A stretch of 64,000 bases of DNA, taken from positions 1-64,000 of the forward strand of contig NZ_CP009322.1 in NCBI RefSeq assembly GCF_000959725.1, in the 5' to 3' direction. Under the pieces are notes generated by a model, which saw only the letters and a program-made list of their open reading frames with translations, did no database searches and was not told the origin of the DNA. The translations under genes were made by a program, and so were the position numbers. This document shows, one piece after another, positions 17,975-26,767 of this stretch (position 1 is the first letter of the stretch; each line of letters begins with the position of its first letter). This stretch comes from Burkholderia gladioli. Its GTDB lineage: Bacteria > Pseudomonadota > Gammaproteobacteria > Burkholderiales > Burkholderiaceae.

Positions 17975-19129
17975 TCAGAACTTGTGACGCAGCGCCAGGC
18001 GCACGGCCACCTGGTTCGAGGTCGACGAGGGCGCGTCGGTGCCGAGCACGAAGCCCGAGTCGAGGATCGAGTCGGTGCGATCGCCCGTCACCTTCGAGAG
18101 CACGCCCTGCAGGTAGATGTCGGTGCGCCTGGACAGGTTGTAGTCCGCCATCAGGCCGACAGTGTGGATCTTCGGGCTCACGCGGCCGGCCGAGGAATCG
18201 TACTTCTCCATCGAGAACACGTACTCGGCGCCGACGAAGAACGAGGAGCTCAGCTGCAGCAGGCCGTTCAGCTCGAAGTTCTGGTACTTGAGCGCATTGA
18301 GCGTGGTGCCCGGCGCGACGATCGCCCCCGGCGTGCCGAGGTAGATGTTGCCGGTCGGGTTCTTGTAGTTCGAGTTCGAATAGGCGAAGCCGAGCGTGGT
18401 GATGCCGAAGGTGTAGTTCACGCCGACGCCGAACAGGCGCATGCGCTCGGCGATGAAGCTCGCGTCGTTGCTGGCGATCGCGCCGGCCGAGGTCCCGCCC
18501 GGGTTGTTCGCCTGCAGGAAGGCGGCGCCCACCAGCAGGCCGCCGCGCGCGTATTGCGCGCCCGCGCTCCAGGTGCGGTTGTTCGAGAAGCCGGTGTCGT
18601 TGCTGAACGCGTAGGTGCCGCCGAAATGCAGGCCGTTGATGTCGGGGCTGGTGTACTTGACCGAGTTGTTCAGGCGGAACGAGTTGTCGGTGTTGTCGTT
18701 GTCGTAGGGATGCGAGAACAGGTAGCCGGCCCAGTTGCCGTTGGCCGTGGTGAGCGCGAAGTAGTCGACCATCGAGTCGTACTGGCGGCCCAGCGTGACC
18801 GTGCCGTAGCGCTTGTCCTGCAGGCCGACGTAGGCCTGGCGGCCGAACATGCGGCCGCCTTCCTGGGCCTTGCCCGAGCTCGCGTCGAAGCCGTTCTCCA
18901 GCGTGAAGATGGCCGCCAGGCCGCCGCCCAGGTCCTCGGTGCCGCGCAGCCCCCAGCGGCTGCCCTGCGCGTAGCCGCTCGTCAGCTCCACCGCGCCGCC
19001 CTTGCCGCCGATGTTGTTGGTGTAGTTGAGCCCCTCGTCGATCACGCCGTACAGCGTGACACTGCTCTGCGCGAACGCGGGGGAGGCGACGGCCGCCGTG
19101 ACGGCCAGGGCCGCGATGCTCTTTTTCAT
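17975..19129 (-). CDS. Outer-membrane general porin
   Basis: 384 aa. Start at 19129 is preceded by GGAG and yields the signal peptide MKKSIAALAVTAAVASPAFA followed by QSSVTLYGVIDEGLNY, the standard opening of Burkholderia OmpC-type trimeric porins. The C-terminus ends ALRHKF, with the terminal Phe needed for BAM recognition. The PEFGG-like loop region appears as FGRQAYVGLQDKRYGTVTLGRQYD. It is the last gene downstream of the GMC oxidoreductase operon (211 bp gap) and may supply the outer-membrane entry route for that operon's substrate. Confidence 0.9.
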   Translation of the reverse strand: MKKSIAALAVTAAVASPAFAQSSVTLYGVIDEGLNYTNNIGGKGGAVELTSGYAQGSRWGLRGTEDLGGGLAAIFTLENGFDASSGKAQEGGRMFGRQAYVGLQDKRYGTVTLGRQYDSMVDYFALTTANGNWAGYLFSHPYDNDNTDNSFRLNNSVKYTSPDINGLHFGGTYAFSNDTGFSNNRTWSAGAQYARGGLLVGAAFLQANNPGGTSAGAIASNDASFIAERMRLFGVGVNYTFGITTLGFAYSNSNYKNPTGNIYLGTPGAIVAPGTTLNALKYQNFELNGLLQLSSSFFVGAEYVFSMEKYDSSAGRVSPKIHTVGLMADYNLSRRTDIYLQGVLSKVTGDRTDSILDSGFVLGTDAPSSTSNQVAVRLALRHKF

Positions 19130-19340
19130 TTCGATCTCCAGATCTTTCTGTCTATGGTTGGTTTGGGGCGCCGGGAGCGAGCCTGGCGGATGCCCGCTCT
19201 CGCGCGCCGGTGGAACGACGCCCGCCTCCGCATGTGCCGCGCGCTCGGCATCATGCGGTCGTCTCCTGAGGGGCGGGCGATGAAACGGGGGAGCCGGCGG
19301 CAGCCGGGTAAGGCCGGCGCCGGCGAGCACGACGACGGAA

Positions 19341-21011
19341 TCAGCCGATCGCGGCCGCGCTCGTGGCGCGGACCTTGCGCGTGGCCGGCGCCGCGGCGGC
19401 ATCCTCGAGGATCAGGTCGGCGCCTTTCTCGGCGACCATCATGGTCGGCGCGTTGATGTTGCCCGAGGTGATGTTCGGGAACACCGAGGCGTCGACGATG
19501 CGCAGCGCCTCGACGCCGTGCACCTTGAGCCGCGCGTCGACCACCGAGGTGGCGGCATCGCTGCCCATCGCGCACGAGCCGCACAGGTGATAGATCGAGC
19601 CCGATTGTTCGCGGAAGTACTGGAGGAAATCCTCGTCGCTCCGCACCGCCGGCCCGGGCGAGATCTCCTCGATCGTCATCGCGCGCAGCGAGGGCGCCAT
19701 CATCAGCTTGCGGATCAGCTTGCTGCCCTGCACGGCCTCGGCCAGGTCCTTCTCGGTCGACAGCGCGTTGATGCGGATCTTCGCGGCATCCTCGGCGCGC
19801 CCCGAGGCCAGCTCGATCGAGCCGCGGCTGGTGGGCCGGCAGGGATTGAAGGCGATCAGGAAGCCCGAGTACGGCTCCGGCTTGATGCTGGCGCGATTGC
19901 TCTTCGGGATCCGGTACGAGAGCGGATTGAAGTAGAGCTGGAGGTTGGGTTCGTCGAGCCCGTCGTCGCCGCGGAAGAAGCCGCCGGCCTGGTTCACGCT
20001 CATCGCCAGCGGGCCGCGCTTGTGCAGCAGGTAGCGCAGGCCGATCTTCAGCTTGCCGAACAGCGTGCCCATCTCGTCGTTGAGCGTGGGCCGGTTGGCC
20101 TTGAAGTAGAAGCTCACGCACAGATGGTCCTGCAGGTTCTGGCCGACCGCCGGCAGCGCATGCACGGTCGAAATGCCGTGCCGTGCCAGCTTGACCGGAT
20201 CGCCGACGCCCGAGAGCTGCAGCAGCTTGGGCGTATCGACCGCGCCGGCGCAGAGAATCACCTCGCGGCGCGCGCTGACGTGATGCTCGCGGCCCTGGTG
20301 CGCATAGGCGATGCCGGTCGCACGCTTGCCCTCGAAGCTGACGCGGCGCACCAGCGCCTTGCTGAGCAGCGTCAGGTTCTTGCGCGAGAGCGAGGGATGC
20401 AGGTAGGCCACGCCGCTGGAGCAGCGCTCGCCATCCTTGGTGTTCAGCTCGTAGATGCCGGCGCCCTCGAACTGCGCGCCGTTCATGTCGGGCGTGTGCG
20501 GCAGGCCCAGCTCGCCGCAGCCGGCCAGGAACTGGTGGACGATCGGGTGCACGTCCGCGGTCATCGGCGTGACATGGATCCGGCCTTCGCCACCGTGCCA
20601 TTCGGGCGTGCTCTGCGCGAGCGGATGCGTCTCCAGGCGGCGAAAGTAGGGCAGCACCTGCTCGTAGGACCAGCCGCGCTCGCCGCTGGCCGCGGCCCAG
20701 TCGTCGTAGTCGCTGCGCTGGCCGCGCACGTAGACCATCGCGTTGATCGCGCCCGAGCCGCCCACCACCTTGCCGCGCGGGCAGTAGAGCTCGCGATCGC
20801 CGAGCGCGGGTTCGCGCTCGCTGTAGTACATGTAGTTGTACTTGCGGTTGTAGTAGGTCTTGGTGAAGCCCACCGGCACCTTGAACCAGAACGAATCGTC
20901 CTGCTGGCCGGCCTCGATCACCAGCACCGTGTGGCTGCCGTCCGCGCTCAGGCGTTCGGCGAGGATCGAGCCGGCCGAGCCGGACCCGACGATGATGTAG
21001 TCGTATTCCAT
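19341..21011 (-). CDS. GMC-family FAD oxidoreductase (choline dehydrogenase-like)
   Basis: 556 aa. The N-terminal dinucleotide motif is IIVGSGSAGSILAERL; the GMC signatures GKVVGGSGAINAMVYVRG and GAVDTPKLLQLSGVG follow; the catalytic His is in SIYHLCGSCAMGSD and the C-terminal conserved stretch is VFPNITSGNINAPTMMVAEKGADLI. Members oxidise primary alcohols, polyols or sugars and pass electrons to quinones or O2. It sits 31 bp after the enolase-superfamily gene and co-transcribes with it, the MFS and the aldehyde dehydrogenase. A likely role is the first oxidation of an alcohol or sugar-derived substrate; the substrate is unknown. Confidence 0.88.
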   Translation of the reverse strand: MEYDYIIVGSGSAGSILAERLSADGSHTVLVIEAGQQDDSFWFKVPVGFTKTYYNRKYNYMYYSEREPALGDRELYCPRGKVVGGSGAINAMVYVRGQRSDYDDWAAASGERGWSYEQVLPYFRRLETHPLAQSTPEWHGGEGRIHVTPMTADVHPIVHQFLAGCGELGLPHTPDMNGAQFEGAGIYELNTKDGERCSSGVAYLHPSLSRKNLTLLSKALVRRVSFEGKRATGIAYAHQGREHHVSARREVILCAGAVDTPKLLQLSGVGDPVKLARHGISTVHALPAVGQNLQDHLCVSFYFKANRPTLNDEMGTLFGKLKIGLRYLLHKRGPLAMSVNQAGGFFRGDDGLDEPNLQLYFNPLSYRIPKSNRASIKPEPYSGFLIAFNPCRPTSRGSIELASGRAEDAAKIRINALSTEKDLAEAVQGSKLIRKLMMAPSLRAMTIEEISPGPAVRSDEDFLQYFREQSGSIYHLCGSCAMGSDAATSVVDARLKVHGVEALRIVDASVFPNITSGNINAPTMMVAEKGADLILEDAAAAPATRKVRATSAAAIG

Positions 21012-21042
21012 GTCTTGCTTCGTGCCTCTGCGCTGGGCGGGC

Positions 21043-22260
21043 TCAGCCCTTGGCGGGCGAGTAGTCTTTCACGTCGGCCGGCTTGTCGGCCATCTGCAGG
21101 TGCAGGCGCTTGCCCGTGTAGGGCGTATGCGCGCGCACCACGTCCATGTCGAGCTCGATGCCGAGGCCCGGCTCGCTGGACGGGATGATGTAGCCGTCTT
21201 CCCAGCGGATCGGTGTCTTCACCACCTCGGAATGGAAGCCGCCCCAGGTCATGATGCTTTCCTGGATCAGGAAGTTCGGCGTGCAAGCCGCGAGCTGGAT
21301 GCTGGCGGCCGCGCCGACCGGGCCGTTGTACAGATGCGGGGCGATCTGCGCGTAGTGCACCTCGGCCAGCGTGGCGATCTTCTTCGCTTCGAGCAGGCCG
21401 CCCACGCGCCCCACGTTCATCTGCAGGATCGAGGCGCCGCCCGCCTGCAGCAGCTTGTGGAACTCGTACTTGGTGGTCAGGCGCTCGCCGGTGGCGATCG
21501 GGATCGAGGTATGGCGCGCGACTTCGGCGATCGCCTCCTCCTGGCCCGGCGGCACCGGCTCCTCGAACCACAGCGGGTCGTACTTCTCCAGGCGCCTGGC
21601 CAGTCGGATCGCCGAGGACGGCACCATCTGGCCGTGCGTGCCGAACAGCAGGTCGGCCTGGCTGCCCACCGCCTCGCGGATCTTGCGGCAGAAGGTTTCG
21701 CAGCGATCGAGCACCGGCAGCGAGAGCTGGTGGCCCGAGTAGTTCGTGTAGGGGCCGGCCGGGTCGAACTTGACGGCGGTGAAGCCCAGCTTCACGTTCT
21801 CGGCCGCGCATTCGGCGGCGAGATCGGGATCGTCGTAGTCGTATTCGCCCTTGGCGTTCTTCGGATACAGGTAGGTGTAGGAGCGCAGGCGCTCGTTGAC
21901 CTTGCCGCCGAGCAGCTCGTAGACGGGCTTGCCGGCGGCCTTGCCGACGATGTCCCAGCACGCCATCTCCAGGCCGCTGGCCACGCCCATCATCGTCAGG
22001 TCCGGGCGCTGGGTGAAGCCGCTCGAATAGCAGGCGCGGAAGAAGCGCTCGACGTGGTGCGGATCGTGGTCCAGCAGATGGCGCTCGAACACGTCCTCGA
22101 TCACGGGGATCATCGCGTCGGGATGGAAGGTGGCGGCGTAGATCTCGCCGACACCCTCGATGCCGTCGTCCGTCCTGAGCTTGACGAACAACCAGTACAT
22201 GCCGCCGACATGCGGCGGCGGGACCGCGACGCTGAACGTTTCGAGTGAGACGATTTTCAT
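21043..22260 (-). CDS. Mandelate racemase/enolase-superfamily acid-sugar dehydratase
   Basis: 405 aa. The N-terminal capping domain begins MKIVSLETFSVAVPPPHVGG; the barrel carries KFDPAGPYTNY, FGTHGQM, the metal-ligand Glu in WFEEPVPPG and in ATGERLTTKYEF, and the C-terminal His in APHLYNGPVG. These are features of the mandelate racemase subgroup, most of whose members dehydrate aldonic or aldaric acids to 2-keto-3-deoxy acids. I cannot place it with certainty in a known group such as glucarate, galactarate or galactonate dehydratase. Its ATG overlaps the upstream MFS stop (TGATG). Proximity to kdgD and KGSADH suggests its product feeds them. Confidence 0.85.
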   Translation of the reverse strand: MKIVSLETFSVAVPPPHVGGMYWLFVKLRTDDGIEGVGEIYAATFHPDAMIPVIEDVFERHLLDHDPHHVERFFRACYSSGFTQRPDLTMMGVASGLEMACWDIVGKAAGKPVYELLGGKVNERLRSYTYLYPKNAKGEYDYDDPDLAAECAAENVKLGFTAVKFDPAGPYTNYSGHQLSLPVLDRCETFCRKIREAVGSQADLLFGTHGQMVPSSAIRLARRLEKYDPLWFEEPVPPGQEEAIAEVARHTSIPIATGERLTTKYEFHKLLQAGGASILQMNVGRVGGLLEAKKIATLAEVHYAQIAPHLYNGPVGAAASIQLAACTPNFLIQESIMTWGGFHSEVVKTPIRWEDGYIIPSSEPGLGIELDMDVVRAHTPYTGKRLHLQMADKPADVKDYSPAKG

Positions 22261-23564
22261 CAGGATTCCTTCTGTGCGCAGAGGCGGCGCTTGAGCACCA
22301 GCGCGGCGACGGCGCCGAGCAGTGCGATGGCCGCGATGTAGCCGAAATAGATCTGGTAGCCGGTGGCGCCCGGGAAGTTCTGGGTCGCGTAGCCGTTGAT
22401 CAGCGGGACGAACACGTCGGGCGAGTAGCCCAGCACCGAGATCAGGCCGATCGCCAGGCCCGAGCAGTGCACCGGCACGCGGCAGTCGTCGAGCAGCGAC
22501 CAGTACAGGCCGCGCACGGCGTAGGTGAGGATGCCGATGAACAGCACCAGCGCCACCAGCATGAGCTGCGGCGTGTGGGCCGGCACCACCGCCAGGCCGA
22601 CCAGCGAGAGCGCGGCCAGCACCAGCGAGACGGCCAGCGCCGAGACGCGCGAGAAGCGATCGCCGAGGAAGCCGCCGCCGATGCCGCCCACCGGGCGCAT
22701 CCACAGCTTGAGGGTGGTGATGAAGCCGGCCGCCGTGGTGCTGAGGCCGAAGCCGCCTTCATGCAGGTAGGCCGAGAAGCTGTAGGTGGCCCAGAACACC
22801 TGGTAGCCGCAGAACACGATCGCCGCGACCAGCCACAGCGAGGGGTTGCCGGCCAGCGTGCGCAGGTCGGCCAGCAGCGAGCCCTGGCGCGCGGCGGCGG
22901 CGCCCTTGGCGGCGGCGCGCGGATCGCGGATGAAGCCGATCGTCACGCCCAGCACGATGCAGATCACCGCGTACATGTGCACCACCAGCTTGAAGCCGCT
23001 GGCGTCGCTGCTGCCGCGCGACTGCGTCATGTAGGCGAAGATCGAGATCGCGATGGTGGCCAGCAGCGCCTCGACCAGGCCGCGGCCGCCGTCGAGCAGG
23101 CCGAAGAAGCGACCCTGCTCGTCGGCGCCGGCGATCATGTTGACGCGTTTGATCACGGCGGCCCAGAAGGTCAGGCCGGTGGTGATGCCCCAGCCGCAGA
23201 ACACCGCCACCAGCAGCGGGAACGATGGCGCGGTGGCGTAGACGAAGCCCAGCAGGCCGGTGCCGATCAGCGAGAAGCAGATCAGGAAGCGCGGCGAGAT
23301 GCGATCGGCAAGCCAGCCGCTGGGCAGATAGCTCACCAGGAACAGGGTGCCGAGCGAGGAATAGAGCACGCCGAGCTGCACGTCGTCGATATGGAAGAAC
23401 GACAGCATGGTCGTCTGGTAGACCTGCCGCAGGTACAGCATCGGATAGATCGCGCCGGCCGCCGCGACCAGCAGCAGCAACTGCAGATAACGTTGCGCGC
23501 GGCCCGCGCTTGCCGCGGGCTCCGCGGCAAGCGCCGCGGCGGAGGAAGGGGATTGCGCCGACAT
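22260..23564 (-). CDS. MFS transporter in GMC/dehydratase operon
   Basis: 434 aa with about 12 TM segments; cytoplasmic loop motifs SGWLADRISPRF (after TM2) and GGFLGDRFSRVS (after TM8) are the duplicated MFS signature. A central loop (about residues 200-230) carries RAAAKGAAAARQGS. Its place between the aldehyde dehydrogenase and the dehydratase genes implies that it imports the substrate of the operon. Its start is 115 bp after the aldehyde dehydrogenase stop. Confidence 0.85.
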   Translation of the reverse strand: MSAQSPSSAAALAAEPAASAGRAQRYLQLLLLVAAAGAIYPMLYLRQVYQTTMLSFFHIDDVQLGVLYSSLGTLFLVSYLPSGWLADRISPRFLICFSLIGTGLLGFVYATAPSFPLLVAVFCGWGITTGLTFWAAVIKRVNMIAGADEQGRFFGLLDGGRGLVEALLATIAISIFAYMTQSRGSSDASGFKLVVHMYAVICIVLGVTIGFIRDPRAAAKGAAAARQGSLLADLRTLAGNPSLWLVAAIVFCGYQVFWATYSFSAYLHEGGFGLSTTAAGFITTLKLWMRPVGGIGGGFLGDRFSRVSALAVSLVLAALSLVGLAVVPAHTPQLMLVALVLFIGILTYAVRGLYWSLLDDCRVPVHCSGLAIGLISVLGYSPDVFVPLINGYATQNFPGATGYQIYFGYIAAIALLGAVAALVLKRRLCAQKES

Positions 23565-23679
23565 GATGAGTTCTCCTGAGGAGGACGCGCCCGCTCGGGC
23601 TGGCGTCTCCGAATATTGTTTTCGTGCCTTGCGTTGAAATGGAGCGGCGCGCGTGTCAGGCGCGCCGCCCGCCGGGACA

Positions 23680-25104
23680 TCAGTAGTGCATCACCACCAG
23701 GCGTGTCTGCGTGAATTCGAGCATGCCGTGCTTGCCGTCGTCGCCGCCGAGGCCGGAGCGCTTCCAGCCGGCGTGATAACCCTGGTACGGATCGGCCGGC
23801 GTGCGGTTGACGTACAGCTCGCCCGCCTCGATCGCGTTCGCGACACGCTGGGCGACGCGATGGTTTTCCGTGTAGAGCACCGAGGACAGGCCGAACTGGT
23901 GGTCGTTGGCCAGCGCGATCGCCTCGTCGAGGCTGTGGTAGCGCAGCACCGGCATCACCGGGCCGAAGCTTTCCTCGCGCACGATCTCCATCTCCTGGCG
24001 CACGTTCGACAGCAGCGTGGCGGGGTAGAAGAAGCCGGGGCCGTCCGGCAACTGGCCGCCGGTTTCCAGCGTCGCGCCCTCGGCGATCGCGCGCTCGACC
24101 ATCGCATGCACGCGCTGTTGCGCCGCGGCGTTGGCGAGCGGCCCCATCGAGGCGGGGTTGTCGCGGCGATCGCCGATCTTCACGGCGGCCATCTTCTCGC
24201 GCAGCAGGGCGAGGAAGCGGTCATGCACGCTGGCGTGCACGTAGACGCGTTCGATCGCGGTGCAGAGCTGGCCGCAATGCGTGGTCTTGGAAGCGACCAG
24301 CGCGGCGGCGGCCTTCTCCAGGTCCGCATCGGGCTCGATGATGGCCGGCGTCTTGCCGCCCAGTTCCAGCGAGGGCTTGGCGATGTTGCTCTTGCAGTAT
24401 TCGAGCACGATGCGGCCGGCGTTGACGCTGCCGGTCAGCGTGATCATGCCGACCTCGGGCTGCGTGCAGAGCACCGCGGCGGTGGCGTGGTCCATCGCCA
24501 GGATGTTGACCAGGCCGGCGGGCAGGCCGGCCGCGTGGGCCGCGCGCGCGACCTCGAAGGCCGAGCACGGGGTGTGGTTGCTGGGGCGCACCACCACCGC
24601 GTTGCCGGCGATCAGGGCCGGCGCGATCTTGCGCATCAGCGTGTAGATCGGGTAGTTGAACGGGATCAGGGCCGCCACCACGCCGATCGGCTCGCGGTGC
24701 AGGAACAGGTTCTCGTTCGGCGAATCGCTGGGGATGATCTCGCCTTCGATGCGGCGCGCCCATTCGGCGTGGTAGCGCGTGATCTCGGCGGCGTAGCGCG
24801 CCTCGTTGGTCGCGTCCTCGAGGCTCTTGCCCGATTCGAGCGCGAGCGCGGCGCCGATCCGGGGCGCGCGTTCGGTGATCGCGTCGGCGAACTTGCGCAG
24901 CAGCTCGGCGCGCGAGGCGGCCGGCAGCAGGCGCCAGACGCGCTGCGCCTCGCTGGCGGCGGCCACCGCCGCCAGCGCCTCGGCTTCGGAGGCCGCGCGC
25001 ACGCGGCCGATCGATTCGCCGGTAGCCGGATCGATGACGCCGAGGAAGCCGGCATCGGCCGTCTCCACGAATCGTCCGTTGATGTAGTTCTGCTCGTCAC
25101 GCAT
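23680..25104 (-). CDS. Aldehyde dehydrogenase, AldA-like
   Basis: 474 aa. The start at 25104 follows GGAGGAGAG; the frame continues further upstream without support. It resembles lactaldehyde/glycolaldehyde dehydrogenase AldA: Asn150 (PFNYPIYTLMRKI), catalytic Glu247 (LELGGKTPAI) and nucleophile Cys281 (CGQLCTAIERVYV). The cofactor-binding VxKPSE motif reads VVRPSNHTP, and the usual Gly-rich loop after VFN reads LAMDHATAA, so the nucleotide pocket is unusual. It leads the operon with MFS, dehydratase, GMC and porin genes, which suggests it oxidises the aldehyde made by the GMC enzyme. Confidence 0.88.
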   Translation of the reverse strand: MRDEQNYINGRFVETADAGFLGVIDPATGESIGRVRAASEAEALAAVAAASEAQRVWRLLPAASRAELLRKFADAITERAPRIGAALALESGKSLEDATNEARYAAEITRYHAEWARRIEGEIIPSDSPNENLFLHREPIGVVAALIPFNYPIYTLMRKIAPALIAGNAVVVRPSNHTPCSAFEVARAAHAAGLPAGLVNILAMDHATAAVLCTQPEVGMITLTGSVNAGRIVLEYCKSNIAKPSLELGGKTPAIIEPDADLEKAAAALVASKTTHCGQLCTAIERVYVHASVHDRFLALLREKMAAVKIGDRRDNPASMGPLANAAAQQRVHAMVERAIAEGATLETGGQLPDGPGFFYPATLLSNVRQEMEIVREESFGPVMPVLRYHSLDEAIALANDHQFGLSSVLYTENHRVAQRVANAIEAGELYVNRTPADPYQGYHAGWKRSGLGGDDGKHGMLEFTQTRLVVMHY

Positions 25105-25461
25105 CGACAACTCTCCTCCAGGGCCGGGAAGGCAGCGTGGCGGTCGCGATACGGCGCACCCGCTGGCACGCTGCCGGGCAGGGGCCATTGTTGTCATGCG
25201 GGGGAGGCATCACAAGCGACGATTTTTATCGTCTAACTTGCGAAAAACTCATGTTACTCGGTGGGGAGGGTGGGAAGCCTGGATCGGCGGACGCGGCTCG
25301 CCGGCAAGGCGCGGCGCCATATCGGGCCAGGACTGGAGGCATTCGGGTTAATCCGGAGGCCGCATGCGCGGTATCGAGCAATGTGAGGAAAATGCAAGCT
25401 TGCGAGGATTTTCGGGCCTGACGATCCGGGTGTAGCCAGTCGGTATCGATCGGCTCCGGAT
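25105..25461. promoter_or_regulatory. Promoter region of the aldA-like operon
   Basis: 357 bp between the LysR stop and the aldehyde dehydrogenase start. A perfect dyad GACGAT-TTTT-ATCGTC is at 25218-25233, about 115 bp before the start codon, in an AT-richer stretch that extends to 25255. It is a candidate site for the LysR regulator; no -35/-10 pair is convincing. Confidence 0.4.
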
Positions 25462-26409
25462 TCAGGCTTCGGGCATCGCGCCGGCCGGCGAGGAGGGCCG
25501 CAGGTTGTGCGTCGAGAGCCAGACCTGGTGCTGCAGCCATTCGCGGAACTGGGCGATGTGAGGATCCTGGGTCTGTTCCGGGCGGGTGACGAACCAATAC
25601 GATTGGCGGCCGTCCACATGCACGTTCAGCACCTGCATCAACTGGCCCGCCGCGATCTCGCGCGCCACCATGTGGCGATCCGCGATGGTGATGCCGAGCC
25701 CGTCGACGGCGGCGCGGATCGCATGGTCGAGCAGGTCGAATTCGTAGCCGCCGCGGGTATCGACGCCATCGATGCCGGCCGCGGTCAGCCAGTGCTGCCA
25801 GGTCAGGTAGCGCTGGTCGTCGGCGGCCAGCACGTGCAGCAGGGTGAAGCGGTTCAGGTCGATCGGCCCGTCGTGCTGCACGCGTGCATAGAGCGCCGGC
25901 GAGCAGACCGCGATGTGCTGCTCGTGCATCAGCAGCACGTTGTCGAAGCCGTCCCATTCGCCGTCGCCGAAACGCACCGCGCAGTCGAGCAGGCGCGAGG
26001 TGCCGAGGCTGTCGGCCAGCCGCGTGGTCAGGCTCAGTTCGTATTGCGGATGCGCCTCGCGCAATTGCGTGAGGCGCGGCATCAGCCAGCGCGCGGCGAA
26101 GGTCGGCGGCACGTTCACGCGCAGCCGGTTCTGGTGCTGCTTTTCCTGGAGCCCGCGCACGGTCAGCTCGATCTTGTCGAAGGATTGCTGCAGCGCATGC
26201 AGCAGCACGCGGCCCGCCGAGGTCAGCTCGAGCTGGTGATGGCGGCGCGTCAGCAGCGATTCGCCGAGCTGGCTCTCGAGCTGGCGCACCTGGCGGCTGA
26301 CCGCGCTCTGCGTGACGTTGAGCAGCTCGGCCGCGCGCGTGAAGCTGCCGGTCCGGCCGGCCAGTTCGAAGGCTTTCAGCGCGTTCAGCGCGGGCATCTT
26401 GCGTCTCAC
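25462..26409 (-). CDS. LysR-family regulator, GcvA-like
   Basis: 315 aa. The N-terminal winged HTH is NALKAFELAGRTGSFTRAAELLNVTQSAVSRQVRQLE, followed by a linker helix and a periplasmic-binding-like effector domain beginning RLRVNVPPTFAARWLMPRL, a pattern seen in the GcvA/DsdC/AmpR subgroup. It may begin at 26409 or at the ATG at 26397. It lies directly upstream of, and in the same direction as, the aldA-MFS-dehydratase-GMC-porin operon and is its best candidate regulator. No divergent target gene lies next to it. Confidence 0.88.
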   Translation of the reverse strand: MRRKMPALNALKAFELAGRTGSFTRAAELLNVTQSAVSRQVRQLESQLGESLLTRRHHQLELTSAGRVLLHALQQSFDKIELTVRGLQEKQHQNRLRVNVPPTFAARWLMPRLTQLREAHPQYELSLTTRLADSLGTSRLLDCAVRFGDGEWDGFDNVLLMHEQHIAVCSPALYARVQHDGPIDLNRFTLLHVLAADDQRYLTWQHWLTAAGIDGVDTRGGYEFDLLDHAIRAAVDGLGITIADRHMVAREIAAGQLMQVLNVHVDGRQSYWFVTRPEQTQDPHIAQFREWLQHQVWLSTHNLRPSSPAGAMPEA

Positions 26410-26582
26410 GGCGGGGGGCGGTTCGGGGTTGGGAGGCGCTCATTGTAGGGCGCGGGGCGAGTGGGAGGCGAGCGAGGACGAGGCGGCGCGAAGGGCGCGA
26501 CGCTCGGCAAGGGGGAAATCAGCTTGCCGCGAATCGGTCGCGATGGTGCCCGGTCGGCTAGGGGATGTTGAATAGACATCAA

Positions 26583-26601
26583 CGATGTACACCGTACATC
26601 G
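26583..26601. promoter_or_regulatory. 19-bp palindrome upstream of the LysR gene
   Basis: CGATGTAC-ACC-GTACATCG, perfect 8-bp arms, 174 bp upstream of the LysR start. Dyads of this size and symmetry are typical operators. It differs from the TTGTAYGATGAC motif, so it would be read by another protein, perhaps the LysR itself. Confidence 0.45.
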
Positions 26602-26681
26602 ACGGATTCAGCCACCCGTCAACCAAGCTGCCGAGGCAGGGGGCGACAAATCCAGTAGTCGTGGCCTTCCCCACCGCGCCC

Positions 26682-26723
26682 CAAAAACAAAACCCCCGGC
26701 TCCACCAGGGAACCAGGGGTTTT
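26682..26723 (-). terminator. Terminator of kdgD
   Basis: Minus strand AAAACCCC / GGGGTTTT stem followed by TGTTTTTGG, 45 bp after the kdgD stop. Confidence 0.75.
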
Positions 26724-26767
26724 CTCCATCGGCGGCGCGCCGGCGCGAAGGCCGGCGACATCCCGGC

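Larger units (their letters stand above)
26410..26767. other. Intergenic region, LysR to kdgD
   Basis: 358 bp holding the kdgD terminator (26682-26723), a perfect dyad CGATGTAC-ACC-GTACATCG at 26583-26601 and a smaller dyad GTTGA ... TCAAC just before it (about 26565-26581). No gene seen. Confidence 0.5.
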
